A stretch of DNA of 64,000 nt from Symbiodinium natans (lineage: Eukaryota; Sar; Dinophyceae; Suessiales; Symbiodiniaceae): contig CAJNDS010000230.1 in assembly GCA_905221605.1 (NCBI GenBank), positions 1 through 64,000 on the forward strand, in the 5' to 3' direction. The notes beneath the pieces are model-generated. The model was not told the DNA's origin. It saw nothing but the letters and a program-made list of their open reading frames with translations, and made no database searches. Shown here one piece after another: positions 43,001 to 54,765 of this stretch (its first letter is position 1; each line of letters starts with the position of its first letter). Position numbers and translations under genes: made by a program.

Positions 43001-46000
43001 GCAATCTTCTTCGTGCTCACAACCATCTTTCCACCACAACATCAAAGGATCATCTTCTTCTTGGTGCTCGTGTTCTTCTTCTTCTTGCTCTGCATCGCTA
43101 AGCTGAAATTCTTCAACACGTAGCACACGACCAAAATAGTCAATCTCAAGTTCTTCTTCTGCCTCCGTGTCGACTTCGAAAACTTCTGGATACTGTTGTG
43201 GAGGATCTCCAATGTGGATCATGGAGATTTGACGCACGGTCTTTGCTTGGTTCCTGCTGACGCTCGTCACGTTCGTGGTGCTTGACGTGCTTGGTGCTGC
43301 AGTAGAACTGGCTGCTGTGGTACTTTGCTGGTCGTCGTTCACGTTTCGAACATCACCAAAATCTCTCTGCTTCTGTCTGCATTGGGCTTCAAAGTGACCA
43401 GGCTTTCCACAGTAATGACAACACTGAGGACCAAAGCTTCCTTTTCCGCGTCCTTTTCCAAATCCACGACCAAATCCTTTTCCACGACCAAAACGACCGC
43501 GACCTCGACCACGACCTTTTCCTCTTCCTCGTCCTTTGGAGTTGTAGCCGTAGTCGTTGCCATACTTGCCTTTTCCTTTGGACTTTCCTTTCCTCCATTT
43601 TCCTTTGCCCTTTCCTTTGCCTTTGCTGAACTTTCCTTTTCCTTTTCCTTTGGATCTCCAGGGCTTTCTTCTGTCATCTTTGTTCACGTTGCTGACATCC
43701 ATGTCTGCTTGTCCACCGTGGTCGTTGCCGGCGTTGATCAAGTCAGTTGTGGTCCAGCGCGTGTTTTGCTCATAGGACAGGAGAAACTGACGAAGACTTG
43801 AATACTTTGTATCATCTCTCAAATTGAGCAACATGTGTTGTCGAAGTTGACCATCTTGCTGATTGAGGATAATTGAAATCTTCAAATCATCTTGCACCAC
43901 ATCTCCTGATGCCTTTTCATACTGCTCGATTGCTTCTTCGAATGCAAGGATGTTCTCCATGGCGGTCTTCTTGTTTTCAAACTTGTACTTCGTGAGGCTA
44001 GTCAGCAATCGAAGACTTCTACCACGAGTGTAGGGTTCATGTTCTTCGAGCAAAATTCTCCATGCTTCTAAACCATTCTCCTCTGTAATCTGCTTGATCG
44101 TTCTCAATGGGCGACCTTTCGTGTACGAAGTGAGGATCGTGTAGAGCTTCTTGCTAACGGCTTTGTGCTCGTCACTCAAGGTGGAAAACTCAACAGCTTC
44201 ACTTCTCTTTGCTTCAACGGCTTCAATTCTTGCTAACATCTCTGGGTCCAACGCTCCAATCCAGGTTCGCATCTTGTGTCTGAATTCACTCCAGCCTTCA
44301 TGCTCTTCTTTGAAACTGCTTGGGTTGAACACGTCGGGGGTCTTGATCATCTTGTGCAACTCGACATCTCCCTTCTCTCTTCTCTTTTCTCTTTCTGCTT
44401 GTGCTTGTTCTCGTGCTTCTTGATGCTCACGAAAATCTCGATGCATTTGACCCATATTGTTGATCATGCTTGCTGCCTCGTGGACCGCTGTGCTCGTTCT
44501 TGTAGCCACTTGTAGCATGTTGCGAAACATTTCTCTCATCTCGCCTTCACTGGCTGCTGCTGCACTTTGAGCTGCTGTGCTTGCTTGCTGCTGCTGGGAT
44601 GCTTGCTGCTGAACTGCGCTAACCAGGTCGTTTATCTGTTGGGTGTTCGTTGCTGTCTGCTGGGCCAAAGATTGCATTGCTTGCTCCATCTGAGCGTTCA
44701 TGGCTTCAGCTGCTTGCGTGTTTGTATACAGCAACACAATGAACATGAGCGTCTTCTTCTGAACACCACATGCACGAACTTCTTGATACCTGGCTCTCCT
44801 CGAAACTCTTCTCTTCAAACACTCTTTTCTTTTGCTTTGGATGGCACACATGTTGTACAGGCTGATCCAAGTAACCAAACCAATCGGGGTGCACATCACG
44901 ATCATCAACACGAAAATGATTTCTTTCTGCTTGTGAAACATGACTGAGATCTCAGGGGCGTAGCTCGACTCAAGGCTTCGAAGGAATCTTCTTGTACCTT
45001 CATACCATCTTTTCACCTCAATCTTCAAATTCGTGATGTCGAAGTTTCTTGATGCTTCAAATCCTGCGATCATGTACTTCACAATCTCGAGGTTGTAGTT
45101 TTCTTCGTTGTCTTGATCTTCATAGCGTATTGGGGCTTCTTTGGTTTGACGACGCTGCAAACTGAAGGACATGAGCTCCACATGTTCTGTCTCTTCTCTC
45201 TCTCTTCTCACATGCACATTCTTGCTGCTTCCACCAAGTGCATGAGTCGCATGCTGCACCTCGGCATGCTCATCCTCCAAGGCAATAGTCTTCAGGTCAT
45301 CCTGGAGGGAAATCGAATTCCTGGGCAGCGGCTTTGACATAACGAGCTCTGCTTCATCTAGCAATATCTCTGTACTGCTTCTTGCTGCCTTTGCTTTCAC
45401 ATTCTTGATCATCAACAACCAACCTTCTGCTGTAACGAGCCCTGCACAAAGTAGAAGAACTGCACTGCAAAGGACTCTCATCCAGAAACCACATCCAGTC
45501 ATCTGGGTAAACCTCCTTCTCTTTACTTCTGTCTGCCCTTGAATGTAAACATAGCCATCTGGAAAGCAAACTCTACATCCAGGTGCACGTACGACTTGCG
45601 CCTGATCCGCACTGTCCAGGCCACGGCATTCTCGATGCTTGTGCACTGCTGTTCTTGACTTTGCAATGTAAACATCAGGCATGAACTCTTCATGGGCGAC
45701 AGTCTCGATCTCTCGCTCTTCAGTTGCAATCTCTCGCAAGAACGACCACGCCATTCCTGCTAAAATGCTGCTCATGAAAACCAGCACTGCAAACAGGAAC
45801 AATTCCTGCTGCCATCTTCCTGAACTCAAAGCGTCCAGGGCACCACTGCTTGCTGCAACTGTCTGCTCTGCCATCTGCTGAAGGTTCTGGAGGTTGCTGG
45901 CACACACTTCTCGCACAGACATGAAAACCATCATGCTCCATGGAAAAATCTTCGTCCATCCAGCTTGCTGTAGCATCATCGCACCCTGACTCAGGTGCTC

Positions 46001-46033
46001 CGCTACCATGTTGAAAAACGTGGTAAACATCAT
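40005..46033 (-). CDS. gag-pol: Element C membrane module, Gag, protease and integrase
   Basis: 2,056 codons from ATG 46033, which lies inside the 5' LTR; ATG 46009 spans the LTR end and the primer-binding site and is an equally good start. Membrane-like segments at about 77-98, 183-209, 371-396 and 427-443; a Cys/His motif H131-x4-C136, C153-x2-C156; Gln-rich coil 445-500; Gag core 555-760; Gly/Lys/Arg-rich stretch 795-868; zinc knuckle C872-x2-C875-x4-H880-x4-C885; protease DSGA 1037-1040; a SAP-like helix pair about 1440-1470 (LCREFEVPSSGSKEQMLKRL); integrase zinc part H1510, H1514, C1521, C1524; core D1555, D1620, E1660; acidic linker to about 2000. The frame stays open to 39863 but the last 50 codons look out of frame. 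Confidence 0.92.
45997..46008 (-). other. Element C primer-binding site, overlapped by a start codon
   Basis: Minus strand TGGTAGCGGAGC directly after the LTR ending AACA, the same as in element A. The last LTR base plus the first two of this site make ATG, in frame with Gag, so the site is translated as MVAEH. Confidence 0.9.
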
Positions 46034-46208
46034 GGCTCACTTTTCCTACCACGCTCTAAAGGCAAAACAACTTTTCTCGCTTTCGACTCTTGAGCCTAAG
46101 CCTCCGGTGTCAAACTCGTTCTGCTCAGACTCAACATGCCTTAGGGCATTTGGTGTCTTTCCTACTGCACCCATTCACTGTACCTGGATACATGCTGTAC
46201 ACTTAACA
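46009..46208 (-). repeat. Element C 5' LTR
   Basis: 200 bases. It contains the first ATG of the Gag-Pol frame at 46033, 25 bases from its inner end. Confidence 0.92.
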
Positions 46209-46213
46209 TTGTA
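46209..46213. other. Target-site duplication of element C, right copy
   Basis: TTGTA, as at 35284-35288. Confidence 0.88.
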
Positions 46214-46892
46214 TGCAGTCTTCATGCCCGGTAACAGTGGCTGACAGCTGAGAGATGCAGAAAATTTACTTTGGGCCTGAGGCTACGTTCTCGAGTAGAG
46301 GTCTCGTAAGGGGTGCTAAGGGACTGGCCTTAGGCCGTGTGCAAGCCAGTGGCGTGGCCACTGGCGGATGGTGTGTTGCTTGGCCCTGTTATGAGCGGTT
46401 CCGACAGCTCTGAGATTTTTCTTCTTCTTCGAGCGACGACCGCGTTTTGATCCTTGCGGGGCCTCTGCCGCCGTTTCGGCCAGTTTTGTTGCGCCCAAGA
46501 GCCTTCTACGACGATCTGTTGCGTGATCAGATTGCTGCTCCCCCCAGCCTTTGGTCTTGGGTCGCTGACAGCACTTTGGTTGCCGTGCTTCTGAGCGAGG
46601 GATCCAGGATTTTGCTGGCACTGCCTTTCCGCAGCTGGCCGTCGCTGCTCTGCACGGCCAAGAGTCCTCACGCTTGCTTTCGAGCATTGCTCACTTTGCC
46701 TTCTTAAGCATGTCCGATCCGGCCAGTGCCACTGACGCCTCCGGTTCCGCCCGCCAGCAGCTGGGTCGCAGTCGCGGAGCATCCTTTCCCACCTGAGCCC
46801 CCGACCTTCCTGACTCCGCCTGCCTGTGCAGTGATTGCACTCGAGGCACCTGCGCCTGGGCCGCTGACTGTACTTTCGGATAAAGGGGGAGT
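46214..46892. other. Region before the recombinase relic, no intact gene
   Basis: GC-rich with short frames on both strands. A stretch from ATG 46710 (MSDPASATDAS) may be the decayed start of the recombinase gene that follows, since it stops after about 28 codons and the neighbouring frame continues with Pro-rich sequence. Not certain. Confidence 0.35.
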
Positions 46893-48661
46893 TTGGGAAA
46901 TGCTTCTGTTGGGGGGAGTTTAGGGACTGCTTCTGTTCTTTCCGACAATGTCTCTGTGTCCGATGGCGACTTCAACGTCGCCGAAGATGCAGGTGTTGGC
47001 CCGCTGGGGGCTTGCTCTTCTGACACGGAAGATGACGCCCGTCATCCTGATTCTGAGGGTTGCACAGGTTTACCTCTCGAGTCAAGCGTTGACACCAGCT
47101 TCATTGATCAGATTGTTTGCCAACAGGTTGTTGCATCCCGAAATTTGACGCAAATCCGTCTACCGTGGGAACAAGGTCCTATGAAGTGCAGTGATGATGC
47201 CGACTTTGCTGTGCAATCCCCATCCTTGGAGCCCTTGTTACCACCTGAGGTGAGCACGCCTGACCGGATGGTCGAGTGCTTGGACCGTGTGACCGACCTG
47301 AGGTCCTTCTTTCAGACCACGATTTCCAATGTTGCTTCACATTGCAATCAACAAGTTGTGTGTCGTCGTGGAACGGTGCACAGGACAACCGCCCGACCCT
47401 GAGGACATTGAGGCCAGGACGGGGCTCCGCAGGACAGATTTGCGTCCTTGAGGTGGATGTGCAGGTATGCATTTCTAGCAGGCGCATCGTCGGTGCCAGT
47501 CAGCAGCTGGCTGCTAAGACCCGATGGCTCAAGCAGGCTCGTGCACTAACAGTTGATCAGGTTCGCAAATTGCATGAACTTCTCGAAGGCAGCGACGACC
47601 CCCTGTTGCGTTGCTTCGCTGCGTATGCCTTGATCGCCGTCTATGGACGATGTCGGCACTCTGACCTGCAGTGCATCTGGGACCTAGAGTGCGACTTCGA
47701 TGGTGTTTCGGGCTTCCTGCAGATTCGAACAGGTCGTCACAAGACCTCGACCACCGCCAAGAAGAATGCGCAGTTTTTGCATATCTTGGTCCCTGCACAG
47801 GGAGTGGTCTCTCGTCCCTGGTTGCCTCTTGCAATCCATGCGTTTGAAGCCGTTAACCTGTGTTTAAGTGGCAAGATTGACGGGCCCATTTTCCGCCCAC
47901 CCCTTGATGCTGAGTGCTCTGCCCTCTGTGCTCGCCCCGTGTCCTCGCAAGAAGTGTTCAGGATGCTTCGTCAAGCCCTCGATTTGCCTGAGGATTCAGG
48001 CGTGTCCTCACATTCCCTCAAGGTCACTGGCCTGTTCTAGGCATCCAAGGCCGGCACGCGCGCTGGCATGGACCGTGATACTTGTGCTGTCTTGGGTCGG
48101 CATGCTCGCAATCAACTCACGACTGAGGTTGTGTACAGTCGTGATCTCAGCGTTGGCCTTTTCTCGCTTGTTACATCAGGTGGCTCTTGGAGTGTTCGTG
48201 CCAGATGCTCCTTTAGCGCTTTCTGGAGTGAGTTCTGTGAAGCCTCTCCTGGCCCAACACCGATTTTGCCTGTCGTGAGACCCTCCGGAGCCATCAAAGT
48301 TGATTCCGCCTCCGAAGCCGAGGAGTCTGCGCATGAGCGAAGTGAGGATTCCTCTGATTCTGAGGCTTTCCGAAGCAGCAGCTCGGACCGTGTGACCCAT
48401 TCCTCAAGCCCTCCCCTCAGCAAAAAGGCCCGCCGCTTTCTGCCTGAGACGCGAGATGAGTCCGACGTCTGGGTGATCCACCGTCGTTCCGCGGCCAAAG
48501 CAATCTTGATGCGTACCTTCAAGTTCTTGCATGCGGACGTGTGCGCTCCGATGCGTACAGAGTTGCCGAGGATGCCGACCTGGATGCGGTCGAGTGTCAG
48601 GGTTGCCGGCGATGCATTTGATGGTTGTGGAAAAGTCGGGTCCGTCTGCTTGCGAAGGTAA
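46893..48661 (+). pseudogene. Tyrosine recombinase relic of a PAT/DIRS-like element
   Basis: Plus strand. An N-terminal part is open in one frame (46893-47402), and the catalytic part in another (47276-48661, interrupted by TAG at 48038-48040). Catalytic features: R in YGRCRHSDL, K in TGRHKTS, H-x2-K in SSHSLK (a K where the usual residue is R), G-R-H in VLGRHA, Tyr in VYSRDL. The TAG sits between SSHSLKVTGLF and ASKAG, where relatives usually have Trp or Ser-Trp, so TGG to TAG is a likely cause. A Ser/Glu-rich region follows. A Gag gene of the same type is next on the same strand. Confidence 0.8.
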
Positions 48662-49003
48662 GTAGTCGACCTAGGGTCTGCAATGAAGTGTTGCGCCCTC
48701 ACAACTGTCATGCTGCTGTCTGCCTTTTTTTTCGGTCGAGTGCACGGACAAGGGGGGGGGGGTTGAGCATGAGTGAACGTGAGTCATGTCGACTGCTTGT
48801 TCTCTCTCGTCCCCCCCTCAAGTCGAGGTTGGTGACGACATGACCAATGCTTTCATGCCATGATTTGTTGTGTTGATTCCTGAATGTTTGTATCCCATCT
48901 TGATGATCAGGTACACTCAGTCATGTGAAGTTGATCGGGTACACTCTGTCATGTGAAGTAGGTGCCCCTAAGTAGCCTCTCGAGTGCGCTGCGTGAGAGC
49001 CCC
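48662..49003. other. Gap between recombinase relic and Gag
   Basis: Contains a ten-base G run near 48752-48761 and a short direct repeat (GGGTACACTCTGTCATGTGAAG and a near copy, about 48911-48958). No gene seen. Confidence 0.45.
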
Positions 49004-50853
49004 ATGTCTGTGCTGGAGTCTGCCGCTCACTTTCAGGCGAGATGCAAGCTGTTCCGCATCGGCGAGCCCCTCATCCGTACCTTGACACGTCTGGGTTTTG
49101 AGACTCTTGGGCAGCTCGCTTATTGCGTGGGGCAACCAGGTCAACAGTTAGCCGATGATCAGTGGCATACTTGGGTCCAAACCTCCATCCCCTCTGCATC
49201 AGCAGGGGAAGCTGCGAGCGTACGCCGACTCGTCTTCGAGGCGCAAACACTTACCTTGGCCGATCTCAAGGACCAGGTTACCAACCCCAGTGCCTCTGCC
49301 GCCCGACCCCTTGCAGAAGCAGAGCGCGACAAACGCATGGCGGCTTTAAAGGCCAAGGTTTCCGGTGTGATCATAGAAGGTGATGCGGAGCCCAGCCGGG
49401 CCCTGTTGGAATTGGCCTGCACCATGAGTTCGCTGGATGAGATAAGGTATATCGCCCCTGAGAAATGCACCTCCCGCTTAAGCGAGGTGGCCCTTGCTAA
49501 GCCCCTCGCCCGTGTCGTTGAGTTGGAGCAGCAGCGGCTTGTCCTCAAGGACCAGGAGCTCCCGTGTGACGCCCAAGTTCACAACCCCTTGCTCCTCTCT
49601 GCAGCATTCCGTCGTCGAGGACTGGCGCTGGCATTTGCCGATGTGGTTGATTTTCTTGCACATGAAAAATACGTCAAGGAGCTGATGCGACACCTGACAA
49701 ACCCCGACGCCCTGCCAGGGGGTGCTTGCCAGCTGCATCAAGTTGTCGAGGCTGACCGCTTGGTTCATGTGTGGATGCTTGAGAAAGGAATCCGGCCCCG
49801 GCGCAAGAGTGACGGAACCCGTGCCATGGATGACGCTCTCTTTGAAGCACTCTCGTCATATCGCGTTTCCTTCGTCTTGATCCCTCGTGGAAGCACGGCT
49901 GCCGGGAGTGGCGGCGGTCGAGGAAAGAAGCGCAAGAAGATCAAAGATGACAAGAGCAAGAAGGATGATAAAGCTGACAAGATTCCCCCTGCGCCCAAGG
50001 ACCCACCTGCTCGTCCCCCGAAAGGTCCAGGCAAAGGTGCTGCCAACCGTGCGGCTGTCCCCAAGGCCATTCTCGACAAGGGCGGCAAAGCCCAAACGCC
50101 CGATGGCAAAGCCATCTGCTACGGGTTCAGCCTTGGGGAGTGCCGGGTGGCCAACTGCTCCCGTGCCCATGTCTGCGCGCGTTGTTTCGGCAATCATAGT
50201 GTCAGCGCTTCGACCAGTGTCACTTCGAATTCGTTTTCTGCTAGCCAGCCTGAGGTGGCGAAGATGTCTGACCTTCCCCCGCAGGTGCTGACTCCTGCCC
50301 TTTGCACAGATGAGTCTCGCGATCTCCCCGCCTCAGGCCAACCTGTTCTGGAAGTTCGCGACCGGGCCAATCTTTCTCCTGCATCCAGGCCCCTTGGTGA
50401 GCCCGTGTCTCTGCTCCCTAAGTCTCCTCCCTCCCCTAGGCCCCCGGTTGCTCCCTCCTTAAGCACCTCTGTTGTTCCCACTTGCACTGCCGAGCCCCAC
50501 CCCAAAGCACCTGTACGTGAAGCGACTGTGCCGGTGCCAGTCCGTGCTGATGACGCATCCTGCTCTGCCCCCAGGCCCGCTGTGGCTCTTGACTTACGTG
50601 AACAGCCTTCGCCCTGCCAGTGGGTCGTGGACGTGGCTCGTGCGGAGCATCTTGCCCGTACCTTTGTCAACAGCCCTTCGCTGAAGGCTGCCAGGCGCAT
50701 TCTTTGCCTGCTTCCCTCTGAGGTCCCCGCACGGGGCCACGCGCATAGTACCTCTCACTCCTGGACCTGCGGCATGTGGACGTGGGGTGCCCGTGCGGGC
50801 GTTTGCGGCTTCACGAAGCGTTTCCCAGCTGTGTCACGTTTCTTTTGTGCTCT
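49004..50853 (+). pseudogene. gag: Gag of a PAT/DIRS-like element, truncated into a Pol start
   Basis: Frame open from 48962 to 50974 (670 codons); the first ATG is 49004 (residue 15). Residues 16-310 match the usual dinoflagellate Gag layout (a short helical start, then LLSAAFRRRGLALAFADVVD at 211-230). A Lys/Asp-rich stretch at 320-340 and a CCCH finger C386-x7-C394-x4-C399-x3-H403 (with VCARCFG) follow, then a Pro/Ser-rich linker. From about 590 it resembles the start of the region between methyltransferase and RT in element B's Pol (GARAGVCGFTKRFPAVSRF). It is cut at about 50853 by repeat D1, so RT and RNase H are missing. Order recombinase-Gag is the same as in element B. Confidence 0.75.
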
Positions 50854-52380
50854 ACTCTGGAGGTCACGCTTGCGCGGCCACGGCTTTCGTGTTATTTCTG
50901 GACCTGTCTTCAGAGTCGCAGTTTCTGCCCATGAAGCTTTGGCTATCTACAAGATTTGGAATTCTTTCCAGTAGATGATTTGCTAGGTTTGTTATGGTTT
51001 TTCAAAACCAGACTAGCTCTTGCTGCCATCTGAGCCCGAGTTTGCTAGCTACTAGCATTTGCAACGAAAAGTCTGCGAAGTGGGAGGTTTCAAATGGCTG
51101 GTCAGGGTTTTCAACATGCTGCCGTTCATTTCAGAATCTTCGAAAACATGCTTTTAATAGTGGCAGTGAGCTTCTTGCCATACGCTGTATTAGCAGCTTT
51201 GGGGTCCTGGAGCTAGTGGGAACGAGGCTGCAGAGCAGCTGAGACAAGTGGAAATGCCATTGACAGGAGTTGCGTGCGCGTTGCGCTGGCGCCTGGCGCA
51301 GACTCCGCCAGTGTCTGTCTCTGACTGACGTTTATCGCACCTCGTCAGCTTGCTAGATGCGCGTGAAATATCTCCCAAGAGCAGTTTCCTTGTGGTAGCC
51401 TGGTAGCTGCTGTGAATGGCTAGACGATGTGTTCCCGAGTGTTATTTTCATCCGTGGTGACAGCAGAGCTGCTGGGAACGCTGCGCCGGCATTTTTTTCG
51501 AGTTTTGCGTAGAGTACTGCGATGAGATAGGTCGTGGAGTTGCTAGACTCGAGTCTAGAGGAGGGCTCTTGCAGTTTTGGTAGCAGCGCGTAGCCAAGCC
51601 CTCCCGATCAGGTGGACCAGTGACCAGTGACCAGTGAGTGCGCTTGTGAAGAAGTTTGTATCTGAAGTCCATGTTTGGTGGAAGTCTGCGCTGTGTGTGG
51701 TGCTCACAGAAGTGATCCCTTGCAGTAAATTGCAGTGCAGCCTTTTGAATTCCAGAGGTGTCTGCGCGTGAACGCATGTGGCCTCCGGCAAAGCATGCAC
51801 GGGAGCGGTGAAGTTTGACAATGTGTCTGCTGGTCACTCACCCTCTGCAAACCGCCGGTAATATAACACTGGAGGCGGCGTCTGCACTGCTCCCCTTCAT
51901 TAAACCTTTGTAATTTTCCAAAGGGTGAATCGGCTCCGTTCTAAGGGGTTTCCGATGGGTTTCCGAATACCGGCTTTGGGTTTCCTTGGGTTTCCCAAGG
52001 GTTTCCGAGGGTTTCCGCTGGGTTTCCGCTGGGTTTCCGCTGGGTTTCCTTGGGTTTCCCACGGGTTTCCGAGGGCCTGAGGGTTTCCGCTGGGTATCCG
52101 CTGGGTTTCCGCTTGGGTTTCCGAAGGTTTCCGCGAGGTTTCAGAAAATTCTATGGGTTTGAGCAGGGTAGAATTTCCAGGAGTTTTTCTGTTATTTGTA
52201 AGGGTTTGCTTTTCAAGGACAGAAAAGGTTTTGTTGCTTTCTCAGAATCGAAAGTTTCCTGCAAGTCTTCTTCACAAGTTTTCTCGTAATAGTGCCAGAT
52301 GTCATTTTTCCGCGGCCCATTTCAGGATCCATGAATGTGTTGCTTTTCCGCTGCCGCTCATGCGGGGCCTCCCCGGTAAA
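50854..52380. repeat. Duplicated segment D, copy D1
   Basis: About 1.53 kb, nearly identical to 53227-54765. Contains a minisatellite of GGGTTTCCGCT-type units (51940-52140). The frames (Gly-Phe-Arg-rich and others) are driven by the repeat, and no gene is supported. It interrupts the Gag/Pol relic. Confidence 0.9.
51940..52140. repeat. GGGTTTCCGCT minisatellite in D1
   Basis: Units of 12 bases or so, GGGTTTCCGCTG and GGGTTTCCTTG variants; a second array is at 54330-54530 with a slightly different unit number. Confidence 0.85.
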
Positions 52381-52802
52381 GGACGAGTATTGTTGCAGAG
52401 GTATAAGGTTCTTTGCACAAGCTTACACTGGTTGGGATTGTTGCAGGTCCAACGCAGCTTAAGATTTCCGAAACCATTATGGAAGGCTGTACCAGTGCCA
52501 ATAGAGGTCGATCTTGTCGGGGCCCGAAAATGAGGTTGCTTGATGGCCCCTGGAATGGTTTTTGGTGGCCCCATTTTTGGGGCCGTCTGAATTGGTGTTT
52601 GTCTTACGCCTAAGCCCAAAATCGGGGGTCGCCAGATACAGCTCTGGGGCCGGAATTTGGCCCCGAAAATGGGCCCGAGTTAGCCTGGAGCTGACGCGCC
52701 GTCTTCGGTCTCTGCCGCCCTTCTTCCTTGTGCTGTTGCTCTGTGGTTCTGAAGCGCCGCTCGTGTTTGGTAATGGCATTGGCGACCGGACGAAGATGAA
52801 CT
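52376..52802. repeat. Tandem unit E1 (427 bases)
   Basis: First of two direct copies; the second is 52803-53229. Only one base difference noticed (GTACCAGTGCC against GTGCCAGTGCC). Rich in GGGGCC/GGCCCC fold-back steps such as GGCCCCATTTTTGGGGCC. Confidence 0.92.
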
Positions 52803-53229
52803 GTAAAGGACGAGTATTGTTGCAGAGGTATAAGGTTCTTTGCACAAGCTTACACTGGTTGGGATTGTTGCAGGTCCAACGCAGCTTAAGATTTCCGAAA
52901 CCATTATGGAAGGCTGTGCCAGTGCCAATAGAGGTCGATCTTGTCGGGGCCCGAAAATGAGGTTGCTTGATGGCCCCTGGAATGGTTTTTGGTGGCCCCA
53001 TTTTTGGGGCCGTCTGAATTGGTGTTTGTCTTACGCCTAAGCCCAAAATCGGGGGTCGCCAGATACAGCTCTGGGGCCGGAATTTGGCCCCGAAAATGGG
53101 CCCGAGTTAGCCTGGAGCTGACGCGCCGTCTTCGGTCTCTGCCGCCCTTCTTCCTTGTGCTGTTGCTCTGTGGTTCTGAAGCGCCGCTCGTGTTTGGTAA
53201 TGGCATTGGCGACCGGACGAAGATGAACT
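52803..53229. repeat. Tandem unit E2 (427 bases)
   Basis: Second copy of E1, followed directly by D2. Frames on both strands are repeated in both units and carry no recognised domain. Confidence 0.92.
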
Positions 53230-54765
53230 CTGGAGGTCACGCTTGCGCGGCCACGGCTTTCGTGTTATTTCTGGACCTGTTTTCAGAGTCGCAGTTTCTG
53301 CCCATGAAGCTTTGGCTATCTACAAGATTTGGAATTCTTTCCAGTAGATGATTTGCTAGGTTTGTTATGGTTTTTCAAAACCAGACTAGCTCTTGCTGCC
53401 ATCTGAGCCCGAGTTTGCTAGCTACTAGCATTTGCAACGAAAAGTCTGCGAAGTGGGAGGTTTCAAATGGCTGGCAGGGTTTTCAACATGCTGCCGTTCA
53501 TTTCAGAATCTTCGAAAACATGCTTTTAATAGTGGCAGTGAGCTTCTTGCCATACGCTGTATTAGCAGCTTTGGGGTCCTGGAGCCAGTGGGAACGAGGC
53601 TGCAGAGCAGCTGAGACAAGTGGAAATGCCATTGACAGGAGTTGCGTGCGCGTTGCGCTGGCGCCTGGCGCAGACTCCGCCAGTGTCTGTCTCTGACTGA
53701 CGTTTATCGCACCTCGTCAGCTTGCTAGATGCGCGTGAAATATCTCCCAAGAGCAGTTTCCTTGTGGTAGCCTGGTAGCTGCTGTGAATGGCTAGACGAT
53801 GTGTTCCCGAGTGTTATTTTCATCCGTGGTGACAGCAGAGCTGCTGGGAACGCTGCGCCGGCATTTTTTTCGAGTTTTGCGTAGAGTACTGCGATGAGAT
53901 AGGTCGTGGAGTTGCTAGACTCGAGTCTAGAGGAGGGCTCTTGCAGTTTTGGTAGCAGCGCGTAGCCAAGCCCTCCCGATCAGGTGGACCAGTGACCAGT
54001 GACCAGTGAGTGCGCTTGTGAAGAAGTTTGTATCTGAAGTCCATGTTTGGTGGAAGTCTGCGCTGTGTGTGGTGCTAACAGAAGTGATCCCTTGCAGTAA
54101 ATTGCAGTGCAGCCTTTTGAATTCCAGAGTTGTCTGCGCGTGAACGCATGTGGCCTCCGGCAAAGCATGCACGGGAGCGGTGAAGTTTGACAATGTGTCT
54201 GCTGGTCACTCACCCTCTGCAAACCGCCGGTAATATAACACTGGAGGCGGCGTCCGATCCTTGCCTGCACTGCTCCCCTTCATTAAACCTTTGTAATTTT
54301 CCAAAGGGTGAATCGGCTCCGTTCTAAGGGGTTTCCGATGGGTTTCCGAATACCGGCTTTGGGTTTCCTTGGGTTTCCCAAGGGTTTCCGAGGGTTTCCG
54401 CTGGGTTTCCGCTGGGTTTCCGCTGGGTTTCCGCTGGGTTTCCTTGGGTTTCCCACGGGTTTCCGAGGGTTTCCGCTGGGTATCCGCTGGGTTCCGCTTG
54501 GGTTTCCGAAGGTTTCCGCGAGGTTTCAGAAAATTCTATGGGTTTGAGCAGGGTAGAATTTCCAGGAGTTTTTCTGTTATTTGTAAGGGTTTGCTTTTCA
54601 AGGACAGAAAAGGTTTTGTTGCTTTCTCAGAATCGAAAGTTTTCTGCAAGTCTTCTTCACAAGTTTTCTCGTAATAGTGCCAGATGTCATTTTTCCGCGG
54701 CCCATTTCAGGATCCATGAATGTGTTGCTTTTCCGCTGCCGCTCATGCGGGGCCTCCCCGGTAAA
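53227..54765. repeat. Duplicated segment D, copy D2
   Basis: Copy of D1, 2,373 bases downstream. Differences noticed include one-base losses, an 11-base gain (CCGATCCTTGC near 54254) and a changed minisatellite count. It ends at CCCCGGTAAA and then meets a fragment of a C-family LTR. Confidence 0.9.

Larger units (their letters stand above)
35289..46208 (-). mobile_element. Element C: Ty1/copia retrotransposon with membrane and coiled-coil extensions
   Basis: 10,920 bases, minus strand, bounded by two 200-base LTRs (TGTT...AACA), with primer-binding site, polypurine tract and TTGTA duplication. One LTR mismatch was noticed (CACCTATTC against CACCCATTC), so it is young. Two long frames cover it: 46033-39863 and 40215-36079, overlapping by 353 bases and joined by a +1 step. 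Domain order is membrane module, Gag, protease, SAP-like motif, integrase, RT, RNase H, membrane segment, coiled coil, Trp-rich tail. It lies 220 bases downstream of tRNA-Sec. Confidence 0.93.

Noticed and set aside
51838-52289. Gly-Phe-Arg and Lys-Pro-Ser-Glu repeat proteins
   Set aside because: Direct translation of the GGGTTTCCGCT minisatellite on either strand.
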